DNA of 64,000 bases from Pseudoscleropodium purum (taxonomy: Eukaryota > Streptophyta > Bryopsida > Hypnales > Brachytheciaceae), in the NCBI GenBank assembly GCA_963969395.1, contig OZ017804.1:10850001-10914000 (forward strand), in the 5' to 3' direction. The notes under the pieces were generated by a model. That model saw only the letters and a program-made list of their open reading frames with translations. It was not told where the DNA came from and did not search any database. Below, piece after piece: positions 11,480-21,732 of the stretch. Every line of letters starts with the position of its first letter. Within the stretch, counting starts at the first letter, position 1. The translations under genes were made by a program, and so were the position numbers.

Positions 11480-14400
11480 TCACTTGTAAAACGAACTAAA
11501 GAATCCTCCACCGGGAGGGGCATGGTATGGCGGCTGAGCTGCGGCGCCAGGTTGAGGAGGTGGGGAAGCCTGTGGCGCAGGGGGAACAGGTGGTCCATTG
11601 TAATAAGGACCCTGCCAGCCTGGGTATGGAGGTTGACTAAAATTGTGCGAGTGCTGGTGAGATGGTGCGTGAGCTGGGTGAGCCGATTGAGCTGGAGGCT
11701 GTGAGTAATAAGGAGGAGCTGGCATTCCAGGTTGGCTTTGGCCTGCATAGTAAGGAGGTCTTGCTGGCGACTGTGCACCGTAGCTTGGAGCAGGGGTAGC
11801 ATTGTAGTAGGAAGAATCTTGCGAACCATGCGAAGGCGACGGTGCTACAGGGGCGGATGCACCTACTGAAGGATATGTACGCGACGGTCTATTGTCATTG
11901 GTGAATGACAGGCCTGCAATTTGGCGTTGCAGGTCATCCATCATTTCACGACATTGTATACTCCGAGTCATCACATAATCGCTACACTGCTGTTTCAAAT
12001 TTGTGATTGCATCCTGTACAGAAAAAGACACCACGTCATGAAAACAGATTCAAGGTATACCAGTAGCTTGCCATGTTCCGAAGAATTTTACAGGGAACAG
12101 AAGTGAAACAATAAGATTACTGTATAAATGACACTCAAAGACTCCTCTAAATAAGAAGAGGGAAGGATATACCTGCAAGGTGACGTAAAATTTCAAGCCC
12201 TCGTTGATATTTTCGCGAATCTCTCTGTACTTAGCAACCGCTGCTCGAACCTGGTTGAAGGCTTTCTCCTTCTGATTTTTGAAATCTTCCAAATTGAATG
12301 TAGCAGCGAAGGCATCGTTGTGCATTTTGATCTGACGAAATAGACGTTCCTGATTCTCAATGTTCCGGGCAACTTCTTGCGATACTAAGTCATACTTACC
12401 AAGCTCTTTCTTGAACAGATCTTCGTAGGACCCAGACGTAGTCATCAACTTTGGAAGGATGTTATCTTTTCGCTTCATATCTTTAAGCATGTCTTCTAAT
12501 CCAGCTCTTTGAGATGCACATTGCTCGAGCTCTGCAAGTCTCTGTCGCAACGCTCCTACAATCTGATCCTCATTCCCATCCAGAGACAGCATTGGTCGTC
12601 CCAAAGTAGGCAGGGCGGATTCGATTGGCTTCGCGTCAAGAATACTCATGAGAGGCATGTTGTCACGGATTGTGCGCTCAATTCGAGCGTCACTATCACC
12701 TGCCTGTTACAAGTACAGATAATTTAATCCATCAGTGTCAGAATCCGTAGAAACCGCATGCCAAGAGTAAGTGGTGAAGTCGAATTGAATGGAGAGACGA
12801 TCCTAAGCATGTAACTCTAAAATCATTGAGGGGTGAAAATCTCATCACAACACGCGAATTGCCACAATGTTATTAAGATCACAGGTTCTACACTATGTCA
12901 GAGCTTAAATTTAGCGAATGGTGAACAAAGAATGGTGAATGGCCAGAGCCAAGTGTGTGCTGAGCCTCTCACCCCAAGTCACTCCAAGACTACTGCTTAA
13001 TAATATTATGGCTCAATGCCCAAATAGATTACCTGTTTTAGATTGGCAGCAAATCCGTTAGCTCGATCATGCAAAGTCTTCGTGAGTGTACTAGACTGCG
13101 GTCGCGTCCACCGGGTCCCAAATTGTGCCCTAATTTGAGCATCCTCTCTCGCCTCTTTCTCCAATTGCTCCTCAGTTTGTGCCAGCAACTCCTCATTCAC
13201 GCGGCGCAAGTCTCGCAGCTGCCTCATCTCGGATTCAAGCCCAGCAGGGCCAGCATCCAATTGCACAGCCTCCACATCATCCCGAAGATCATCTGAAAGC
13301 GAGGCAGTTCCTTCCAACGCACGTAAAGAATCTGGCAGGTCCATCTCTTTAAGCCTCACTCGCATTATTTCGCTCTCTTGCTGCAACTTCTCCGCTTGCG
13401 TCCTTATTACATCATCCACCATTTCCGTATACTTCGAGAGTGCCTTGGCACTTGAATCAGGCACAAGACCGGCAAACATTTTCTCCTTACTAGCGTCCAA
13501 AACATCTGCCACGGGAGTAGATTTCGCAAGTGCAGCTCCTGTCAATGGCGGAAGACTATCAGGAGAGGGCACACGCATAAGGTACACTCTGTCATTCTCT
13601 TTGTTTGCCCGCTCGAGGTTACGATTAATATTCATTTCCAATTTCGCAACTACATCCTGAAGAGGTCCTACTGCAGCGCCCTTCGACTGCTTTCGAGCCT
13701 CTGCAATGAGGGCACTTCCCGCCCTCAACCGTGCAATCTCCTCCGGTATATTCTCTTTTTCATGCAAATCAAGAGCTGCCCGGTAGCACGCCTCCGCATT
13801 GAACTGCGCAGCCTTGAGCTGCACATGTGCGGTCCACGTCCGGTCCATGTGCTGATTCAAAGGCGGGAGTACCAGAGCCGCATAAGCCTCCTCATAGAAA
13901 GACCCGACCTGCTTGGCCACCTTCGAGCAGAGCGAGGGTTTGTTATCTGCCACCACTTTTTCAAAAAAACACTCCTGTGCTTGCGCCAGCATGAGGCGCT
14001 CAAGCATTCCTGCGCACTCAACCGAAATATCAAGCGTGGAATTGTTCCCCGTCCCTGCGGCTTTCATCGATATATTGTCCCTAAGAAACGCAAACACACC
14101 CGCTGCGGCTTGGAACGCTCCACACGCTTGTTTCAATCCAGTCGGCGATGTCCGGTCTGCCGACAAGGCGATCTGCGACTGCACGGCACCGAGGTTGAAC
14201 GCAATCGCGGCTTTCTCAAAATGGATGTTCTGCTGCGTCCCTTTCCGCCCTTGCCGAAAGGCGTCGTACCACGTGAAATGAAGCGTGTTTATATGCTCCC
14301 GCTCACTGGAAATGGGGAACCGCGACTCCATCACGGAGAGCGCACGGAAGTAGCGTTGGAGCAAGTCGCGCCGCTGCTCCAGAGCCTCCGTCGACCGCTC

Positions 14401-14574
14401 CACCTCCCATCGCATCTTGTTCACGTCCTCGATGTCCTCTTCCATGTCCTGCGCCTCCCGCTCCGAGTAGTGCTGGACTATGTAATTACGAAGCGGCTTC
14501 ACCATATCCACCCCGGTGGTGCGCTTGGCGTGGATCGCCAGCATCACGTTGATCTGCCCCTGCTGGGCTGCCAT
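11480..14574 (-). CDS. ALIX: ALIX / BRO1-domain ESCRT-associated protein
   Basis: Three coding exons, 14574-13033 (514 codons), 12703-12173 (177) and 12013-11480 (178 with stop), join in phase 0 to give 868 residues, close to the plant ALIX length. The N-terminal BRO1 domain (about 8-385) contains PLRNYIVQHYSEREAQ, WYDAFRQG, EKAAIAFNLGA and VECAGMLERLMLAQAQE. A helical V domain (about 400-725) carries DVIRTQAEKLQQ, FGTRWTRPQSS and SYEDLFKKELGKYD. A Pro/Tyr/Gln-rich tail follows and ends FFSSFYK. Plant ALIX binds SNF7-type ESCRT-III subunits and ubiquitin and serves multivesicular-body sorting of membrane proteins. The start chosen is MAAQQGQ at 14574; an in-frame ATG nine codons upstream is possible but less like the family. 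The tail is the most variable part, and all frames are intact. Confidence 0.96.
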
Positions 14575-14820
14575 TGCGCCCAAACCCCTACCACGTTCCA
14601 ATTCCTCTCAAACCGGGCAATTCTTCTACCAAATCAAACACAGAAAAAAACTCAACAAGGTGTAAGGTACTGAACAAATCACAGAAACAATTGCAATTGC
14701 AATTGCAATCAAAGACAATTGATTGCTCCCCCGCGAGAGCGATACCACAGGGTTCCGGGGCGACACACTCCTCGTAAGGGTCGGGGCGAAGCGGAGGACG
14801 ACTTGGCACCCAAGACCGTG
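14575..14820 (-). other. 5' leader / promoter of ALIX with a CAATTG repeat
   Basis: GC-rich block upstream of the ALIX start. At about 14687-14709 there are four overlapping TTGCAA/CAATTG units. The open minus-strand frame here (14588-14809) has no recognisable content and is taken as leader. Confidence 0.4.
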
Positions 14821-14999
14821 AAGCTTCCGTGAAGGCTACTACTGCCCAGTGTCCGACGCTAGGGAACCTACCTGGGTCTCCTGTTTCCCGGTTCTCACAC
14901 CGACCTACCCAGTTCGTGCCATGTGACCGGATTTAAATCCCGATACGGGTATCGTGTTATGACGAACCCGTCAAGAATGGGGATCATGGTCGGCACTAT

Positions 15000-15480
15000 G
15001 TCTGACAAGGAGGGTGTTGAGGAAATAATATAGTAGCCGACCCATTTCTGATCACGCCCCCCCCCCATACTCGTGATATAGGCTATTCTGTTTCTGATCA
15101 GCAGGAGATTTGCAGTGATTAATTGTGGTACAATTTCCAACTGAGTTGTGGCATGTTGCTATTGGCTGCAAGATTCACAATATTACAACAAGTCCTTAGT
15201 TGATTTTGCAATCAGCCTATGGTCAGAAATAGAAAGGTCCATATCACCACTATAGGTGGAAGAGAATCTTTCACTAAAAAATTCATAGTAATTACATTTT
15301 GTGTAATAAAATTCTAGAAAAATAGAAAATCCTTCCAAACTCTATTTCTGTACATGGGAAAAATTACAAATTCAAAAAACCTGCACTCTAAATATGCGTA
15401 ATTGCTTAAGTGGTTGGAAATGGGTTGGCTACCCTAGGAGGTTGGATGCCCATAAGGGAGCTCCTTTATGCTAGCAACAC
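15000..15480. repeat. Dispersed repeat, copy 2 (copy 1 at 2.4-2.96 kb)
   Basis: Collinear with 2400-2960: CCCATTTCTGATCACG plus a C-run, GGCTATTCTGTTT, then TTAAGTGGTTGGAAATGGG. The GC-richer DNA just before it (14870-15000) could be part of the same element. No coding frame is intact. Confidence 0.45.
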
Positions 15481-15489
15481 CTAATAAAG

Positions 15490-17220
15490 AGTGGTAATCT
15501 TCTACCACTTTGGTGTAAACTATGCTAGGAAATTTGATTCTTTAGAGTGAAAAAAAAATAATTGAATGAGGAATTGGTATTGTACAATTATGTTATTGAT
15601 CCCCACACAATAAGTAGATTACACAATACAATTTGCTTGCTAATTGGACAACAATATTTTAGCAATGGTTTATGAAGAATTGAAGCAAATTGTACCTTTA
15701 TTGAAAGAATATCTATAGTAAGAGCACCAACAATACCAAGACAATCAAGTACAATGATATAAAATGCATTTCATTTTGCTCCAATTTGTAATTTCAATTA
15801 AAAAAAACTAAAAATTAGAAGAGCTTTGTTGTAAGTTTCAATTGGGTCAAGAAGGATGTTGACATAAATGCAAAATTGTATAGAATATAATTTGGCATAT
15901 AGGATGCATTAAATACCTCTTGAGTTAGTACACTCCTATTTTTTGATGAATTTGTTTTCAATTGAGAAGAAGAGACAACATATATACAATCACTTTAATG
16001 ATAGGAACTACATTCAATGCAAAAATGCATCAATTTGAATCTCTCAACACTCTGATGTTCATATCTATGAACATGAATGAAGTACTTCAAGGTGAAGTTT
16101 CATTCAAAGTATTTTTCATTAGTCCACAATAATAATTGAATCTTTAAAAAGAAAAACTTCTTTTATGATCAATTTGATGAAATTGAGGTAAGAGTTATAT
16201 TGTACAAATATATTTTATAAATGAAAATAGGAAAATTTCAATAAAATATATAGGAGTTATAGGAGCAAATTTTCTTTCAATATAATTTTTTTAATTGAAT
16301 TTAAAAAGCTTAAGAAAATAAGTTCAAAATTTGACCAATGTCACAAACAATTAGAAGCGAGATAAATAATTTTTTTACATTTATTAGACATTATAAAGAC
16401 AACAAATTGGATATCATATTTTTTTTAAATATTTATTTGATGCCTTACACCATCCAAATAGCATTGATAAGAGCAACATTATGTTCATTTTTAATCATAC
16501 AACTTGAAGTGATAGCTATTCTTGAGATATCTAATAAATTGTATGTCAACGATGGCTATGGAGGTAATAAAAATGCATTTTGAGAATAACTTGAAGATGA
16601 TGTTATTCGATATAGATGGCTAGCTTAAAATGTTAGTATAACCATCTAAAAGCATCCCCCTTTATTTTGCACCACCTACATTTGGTCCTTGAATGACCCC
16701 CTCATTTAGTCAAAACTACTAAAAACTCCCTAAAACAAATTACCATAGGAGTTGAAGAGTTATTTATGACAACCAATGAGAGTTGAAAGATTTTATGCTT
16801 TAAGTGTATCCATTTACAAGCATTGTACTAGAAATGATGAGTATGTATCTTACGCTTTCAACTTTAAAAATTCATAGAATATTTGAATGAATGTCAAGAA
16901 ATTACAAAACAACTTGTTTCTTTCTTTAGGAGGCTAACATCTTTACAAAAAGAATCATCAATTAGATCACACACTTCATTAGGTTAAGAAAAAGTTGGTG
17001 ATTTTAGATACTTCTACCTTAAATGAATTTCTTGAAAACCAAGAGTTTAATTTATCTTCCTAAATCTAATTTTGATTAAACAAAAACTTGAAAATTGATT
17101 TCCGATTCTAGCACAACATGGAAGTCTATTGAAGGAGAGTCAAAATTGGAAAAAAAGTTTTTTATAATAATAATTCTTTTTGTTGCATTCCATCATGTTT
17201 ACATTTCTATGTGAGTAAAA
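15490..17220. other. AT-rich intergenic DNA, nothing recognised
   Basis: Very AT-rich, with only short unconvincing frames. Confidence 0.5.
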
Positions 17221-17223
17221 AAG

Positions 17224-17332
17224 AACTACATTTCTGTAGTAGCTTTGTCTTATGATTAGGAAACACTACACTTTTGTAGTAGCTTTGTCTTATGACTAGG
17301 AAACATTGCATTTTTGAAGTAGCTTTGTCTTG
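17224..17332. repeat. Three-unit 38-40-bp tandem repeat
   Basis: Units start at about 17224, 17262 and 17302. Each contains GTAGTAGCTTTGTCTTATGA, or GAAGTAGCTTTGTCTT in the last. Confidence 0.85.
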
Positions 17333-18153
17333 TTGTCAAATTCAAAATTCAAGTCCAATATCAAAATTAGTTTTCTAGAAATCTAAAACTCACATCTCCC
17401 CCTTTTTATGGGCCTCTTCCTATAATTTTTTGAGCTAACAATTTTGATTCTCCTTGTACTAGTATTGTACACTTCTATGTAGAATTCCAAAAAATCTTTC
17501 TTCTTTTATGCATAAGTTTGACTTAATTTTGAACGTACAAAATCCACTACAAGAGAGTCTCCTTGAGATGGATACACCTAAAATTACCCCCTCCCTAAAA
17601 CTACCATCATCATTTTGTGTACATTTCCCAAATCAATATGTACTTATGTTGAAGAAACGATTTTAGAATGTTTACCAAAACAAAAAATTTGACGCTTCCT
17701 AACTTTTGCATACAATATCTAAATATCGCATTCTTTGGTGTGTTGAAACCTCCTTTCACTTGAAAATACCAAAATTTGACCATTGTAACAACAGAAACTA
17801 GGCACAGTAGCCAAAAAAATGGCGGTTTTGGGGGTACCCACCTTAATGGGTGGCCTAATATACCTTACAAATTAGAATGGTTGTGCAGGCGTAGGATAAG
17901 GCTCCCATCCACGTGCCCACCACTCTCACTCCTCCGTCCTGTGAAGAGCACACTGCTTCCGCTGTCTCATTCCTCCCTTTCCTCAATTGCACAAGCTCTG
18001 CTAGTCTTCTTCGGCATCTTCTTCTTCTTCGCTCAACTTTTCTCAAATTCGCTGCAGCTCCGTCGCAAATCCAAAGCCCTACTCATCGCCATCGCCAGAA
18101 TTTTCTGCATCTGCGCCTGCTTGCCGTCCCCCCCCCCCACCTGAATTGCAGCC
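17333..18153 (+). other. Intergenic DNA and 5' leader of the PAM71-like gene
   Basis: AT-rich to about 17870, then a sharp change to pyrimidine-rich, GC-richer sequence up to the ATG at 18154, as expected for promoter and leader. An upstream ATG frame (17913) overlaps the start in another frame and could act as a uORF. Confidence 0.4.
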
Positions 18154-19155
18154 ATGGCCACAGCGCCTGGCCAGCTCGTCCTCTCTCGCACGCCTCTCAT
18201 CACCTCCTTCTCACTCCCCCGCTCTCTCCCTTCCCGTCGCCGCATTGCACCTCTAATCCCTGTTATTACTCCTCCGCTTCGTCATCTCGCGATCTCCAGG
18301 TTCCGAATCCACGCTTCCTCGTCGTCATCTAGTGCAGGCTCCTTCGACTCTCGGGAGAGTAAGCCGGAGGAGAATGTTCCCAAGGAGAAGCAGAACGCGA
18401 CGTTGCAAGCGATTGCAGGCGTGTCGGCATTAGTTGGATTGGGAACCCTCGCCGGAGTGGCCTTTACTTTGTCCAAAGGCGGCCCTGCGGCGTTGATGGC
18501 TGCTATTGCGAAGTCCGGATTTAGCGCTGCTTTTGCTCTTATATTTGTGTCGGAAATTGGCGATAAGACATTCTTCATCGCTGCGTTACTTGCGATGCAG
18601 CATTCTAGGGTTTTGGTGTTGCTGGGAGCAACAGGTGCACTGGCGCTCATGACTGTGATCTCGGTCGTGATAGGACGGATTTTTCAAACCGTGCCGGCGC
18701 AGCTTCAAACGACGCTGCCGATTGGGGAGTACGCGGCTGTGGCGCTTCTGGTTTGGTTCGGGTTCCGGTCGATTAAAGCTGCGTGGGATACTCCTTCTGC
18801 GCAGCCGACGCAACAGGGGGCTGATTCGGGGGAGCTAGCGGAAGCGCAAGAGTTTTTGCAGAAATCGGAGAAGAAGAAAATGGCGACGCCGTTTGAGATT
18901 GTGTCGGAGGCGTTTAGTTTGGTGTTTGTGGCGGAGTGGGGAGATAGATCCATGCTGGCGACGGTGGCGCTGGGAGCGGCGCAGTCGCCTTGGGGGGTGG
19001 CCTCGGGGGCCATTGCGGGACATGTGGTGGCGACGGCGCTGGCGGTGCTCGGGGGAGCGTTTTTGGCCCAGTACATCTCGGAGAAAGTGATTGGATATGC
19101 TGGAGGCATCCTTTTCCTGGTGTTTGCAGCGGCCACGCTCATTGGAGTTTTTTGA
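18154..19155 (+). CDS. PAM71: PAM71-like GDT1/UPF0016 thylakoid Mn/Ca transporter
   Basis: Single exon, 333 residues. Residues 1-55 are Ser/Arg/Pro-rich with few acidic residues, as in a plastid transit peptide. Membrane segments start near residue 85. The two signature motifs of the UPF0016/GDT1 cation transporter family are present: S-E-I-G-D-K-T at 133-139 and E-W-G-D-R-S at 261-266, each in a hydrophobic helix. A charged stromal-type loop (about 212-252) separates the two three-helix halves. The end, YAGGILFLVFAAATLIGVF, matches the PAM71 type better than the plastid-envelope paralogue CMT1. Known role: PAM71 moves Mn2+ (and affects Ca2+) across the thylakoid membrane, supplying the oxygen-evolving complex. 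The coding sequence has no intron, unlike the other recognised genes here. Confidence is high for the family and moderate for PAM71 versus CMT1. Confidence 0.93.
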   Translation: MATAPGQLVLSRTPLITSFSLPRSLPSRRRIAPLIPVITPPLRHLAISRFRIHASSSSSSAGSFDSRESKPEENVPKEKQNATLQAIAGVSALVGLGTLAGVAFTLSKGGPAALMAAIAKSGFSAAFALIFVSEIGDKTFFIAALLAMQHSRVLVLLGATGALALMTVISVVIGRIFQTVPAQLQTTLPIGEYAAVALLVWFGFRSIKAAWDTPSAQPTQQGADSGELAEAQEFLQKSEKKKMATPFEIVSEAFSLVFVAEWGDRSMLATVALGAAQSPWGVASGAIAGHVVATALAVLGGAFLAQYISEKVIGYAGGILFLVFAAATLIGVF

Positions 19156-19282
19156 ATTGGACTGATGACGATCGAGAAAAAGGATTCCTCCAATTTATTC
19201 AATCACTGAGAAGAAAGAGAATTTTGGAGTTTAGGTACAATGATTTTGTTCTCTTCCGAATTGAGCCTTAGTGTCACGTAAG

Positions 19283-19424
19283 TGACCAATTTGTGTATTT
19301 GTATTCCAGAGTCTTGACACTCATTGAAGCTTAGGATACCTATTTCGTTCGCTTTCAAATTCAGTCATGACCCATTTTGTAATTGTATTCCAAATCTTAT
19401 TGGCACTCATTGGAAGTTGAGAAG
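19283..19424 (+). repeat. Diverged tandem duplication in the 3' flank of the PAM71-like gene
   Basis: Two copies about 90 bp apart share TTTGTATTCCA...CTTGACACTCATTGAAG and ATTGTATTCCA...TTGGCACTCATTGGAAG. Probably within the 3' UTR. Confidence 0.55.
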
Positions 19425-21200
19425 ACCTTTTTTCCTTCTCTTTCGAATATCTTGACTCTGAATTTCAATCGCGAGGGGTTGGCTGGCAACCCCCTTTTTA
19501 TGTAGTTTAAAAAAGTTCAAACTGTGAATTATACAGTATGAATTGTAGGGTATTGGCAGGATTGCCAAGCCACTTGTCATGCAATTTGCAAATTTTGCCC
19601 CTTGTAAGTTCAAAGCTAGTTGTGCACATTGCATGTGCAGGATACTGGTACTAGTGCTCTGTCAGTGACCACTGTGAGCTTGCATGCGAAAGCTCGATCT
19701 GTGCCATTTGCAGTTGAGTGCTGACAGGATCAACCATTGTGAAAGTGCCCTAGTACTCATCGAATTTTGACGAACTTAGAGCTAGGCAATGATCTCTTAA
19801 GAGATCTCTTAAGGGAGCTGTTGCAAATGTGAATTGCGATTGCACGGCACTAGAATTTGCACAAGTGCTGCAGAAGGTATTGGACTCATACACTTCAATT
19901 AGGTTTCAGAGGCTCAAACTATAATTAGCTGCAATTTGTTGACAAGCAGTAGTTGTGGTAGGAACTCTGGTCTTTTATAAGGTCGGCGTGAGCCAATGTC
20001 CACTGGATCAAGGGCCATTGATGCAAAACTACTCTCCCCTTTTGAGAATAGACACTTTAGTTATCATTAACGAGTTTAAAGTAACTAGGGTTAATGTGGT
20101 GTTACAAGCATATCCAAAACCAACAATACCAATCATAAAACCTAAACACAAAGTTCAACACACGCTATAAATTAATAAAAGCTTGATTCCTTTCATAATG
20201 AATTACAGAGCATTCTTTAGTGTAGCCACATTGCACATGGAGTTATATTTCATGTTACTAGCCAACCATTTTTCTACAAATTTTAGAATATAGCTAAAGT
20301 GACAATCAATGATATACCCTAAGCTTAGGTTAGATTTGTTAAAAAAAGAATTCAAAATATCATGAAATATGGTATGTAATGAAATTCTCAAAATTTTTAA
20401 TGTAGCATAATTGAATATGAAAGAAATAATAATGAAAATAATTTGAATCCTCAAAAAAATTCAATGATAATTGAAAAATACAACACAAATACCAAATAAT
20501 TCATGAGTATTTAGGTAAAGCTTTGAGATAGTGGTGCAAAACGTCAAGATAATACACTATGAGTATAGTAGTAAGCAACAAGGATTCAGATTTGGCAAAA
20601 GCCCTAAGTACTATGGTAAAGCCAATGAGGTCCCTGAGTTGTAGCTAAAACATCACAAAATATTCTAAATCTTGAGAAATTAAATTAAATTTTTTTTTAA
20701 TCTAGTTAATGAAAGGAAATTCAACCAAAAAGAAAAGATTTTGTATGGAGTTTAACAAATTTGACCTCAACATATGATAGTCTTGAAATTAGATGAGAGG
20801 TGGTTAATTAGTTAGATGAGATACTACTCAAAGTAGATGAAAATTTTGACAACAAGAAGAGATGGTTTTAGTCCAAATTTGTCATTCCCTTTTAGACACA
20901 AAATTCAAGCTCTATTTTCACTTTTTGGAAAAATGCCAAAATGGCAATCAATTTTAAGAAAAGCTTTTATACATTCATCCATCTTTTGGACAAAATAGTA
21001 CTTTCAAACTCTCATGTTCAATAGTCATGCACTTTTTCATCCTAAACCTTTAATTCCATCCATGTTTCAAATAGAAGTGGTAATTTTATGGGGAGCACAA
21101 ACTACTTTTTTTTTCACAAAAAGTAAAGATTTCCTGTAATTTGAAAGGGTGCAATTTTAGCCGCATGGTGCCAAAAAGAAGAAGGGTTGACTCCAACTTC
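19425..21200. other. Intergenic DNA between convergent genes
   Basis: AT-rich. A short perfect palindromic run built on CTTAAGAG lies at about 19793-19812. No gene was recognised. Confidence 0.45.
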
Positions 21201-21207
21201 TCTCACG

Positions 21208-21685
21208 TCACTGTGCTCTTTGCTTGTGCTGATGCAACAAATGCATCCTCCCCTTCAGTCCCGAGCCAACAAATCCAAATGTGACCTCGAATGCAATTAA
21301 ACAGCAAACCCAAGAATCTGAACTTCATGAGACTGAACACGCTTGAGACAATACCGAGGTCTGTTGATAGAATACAAATCTGTACACGCCGCAGAAAGCA
21401 GGAACAACGAACATGAAGAACACATACGAACGGACTCAAACCATTCTCTCTTCACTGTAGATTCACTGTAGACTTAGCTTGTGCTAATGGAATGAATGTT
21501 TCCGCTTCTTCAATCCAGTGGGAGCCAACAAACTCGAATGTGACCTCGAATACAACTAACTAGCAAGCCAAATCCACAAGAATCTAAACCTCGTGAGAAT
21601 TGCTTGCACGAGATAGATGTCTGTTGATATAAAGAACACAAATCTGTACACCCCGCAGAAAGCAGGGACAACTAACTTAACTCCA
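21208..21685 (-). repeat. Duplicated 3' UTR module of the TRM-like gene
   Basis: Two copies of about 230 bp, spaced about 255 bp (roughly 21208-21430 and 21465-21685), share in order GCTTGTGCTRATG, AATGTGACCTCGAAT, GTCTGTTGATA, and ACAAATCTGTACAC followed by CCGCAGAAAGCAGG. They sit immediately downstream of the stop codon at 21733, so probably in the 3' UTR. Confidence 0.75.
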
Positions 21686-21732
21686 CGTTCCATGGACCAT
21701 TCACGGATCCCAAAGCCATTATTTCTTTTTAT

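Noticed and set aside
11431..11829. Minus-strand frame of 132 codons at the ALIX 3' end
   Set aside because: It overlaps the Pro-rich tail of ALIX in another frame; ALIX exon 3 explains the sequence.
13762..14673. Plus-strand frame of 303 codons opposite the ALIX first exon
   Set aside because: It is antisense to a strongly conserved BRO1 domain and its peptide has no recognisable feature; it follows from the GC-rich codons of the real gene.
14895..15140. Possible tRNA-like or SINE element (GGATTTAAATCCCGATA)
   Set aside because: A B-box-like string is present, but no A box at the right distance and no cloverleaf could be made.
18705..19202. Minus-strand frame of 165 codons opposite the PAM71-like gene
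   Set aside because: Antisense shadow of a gene with both family motifs.
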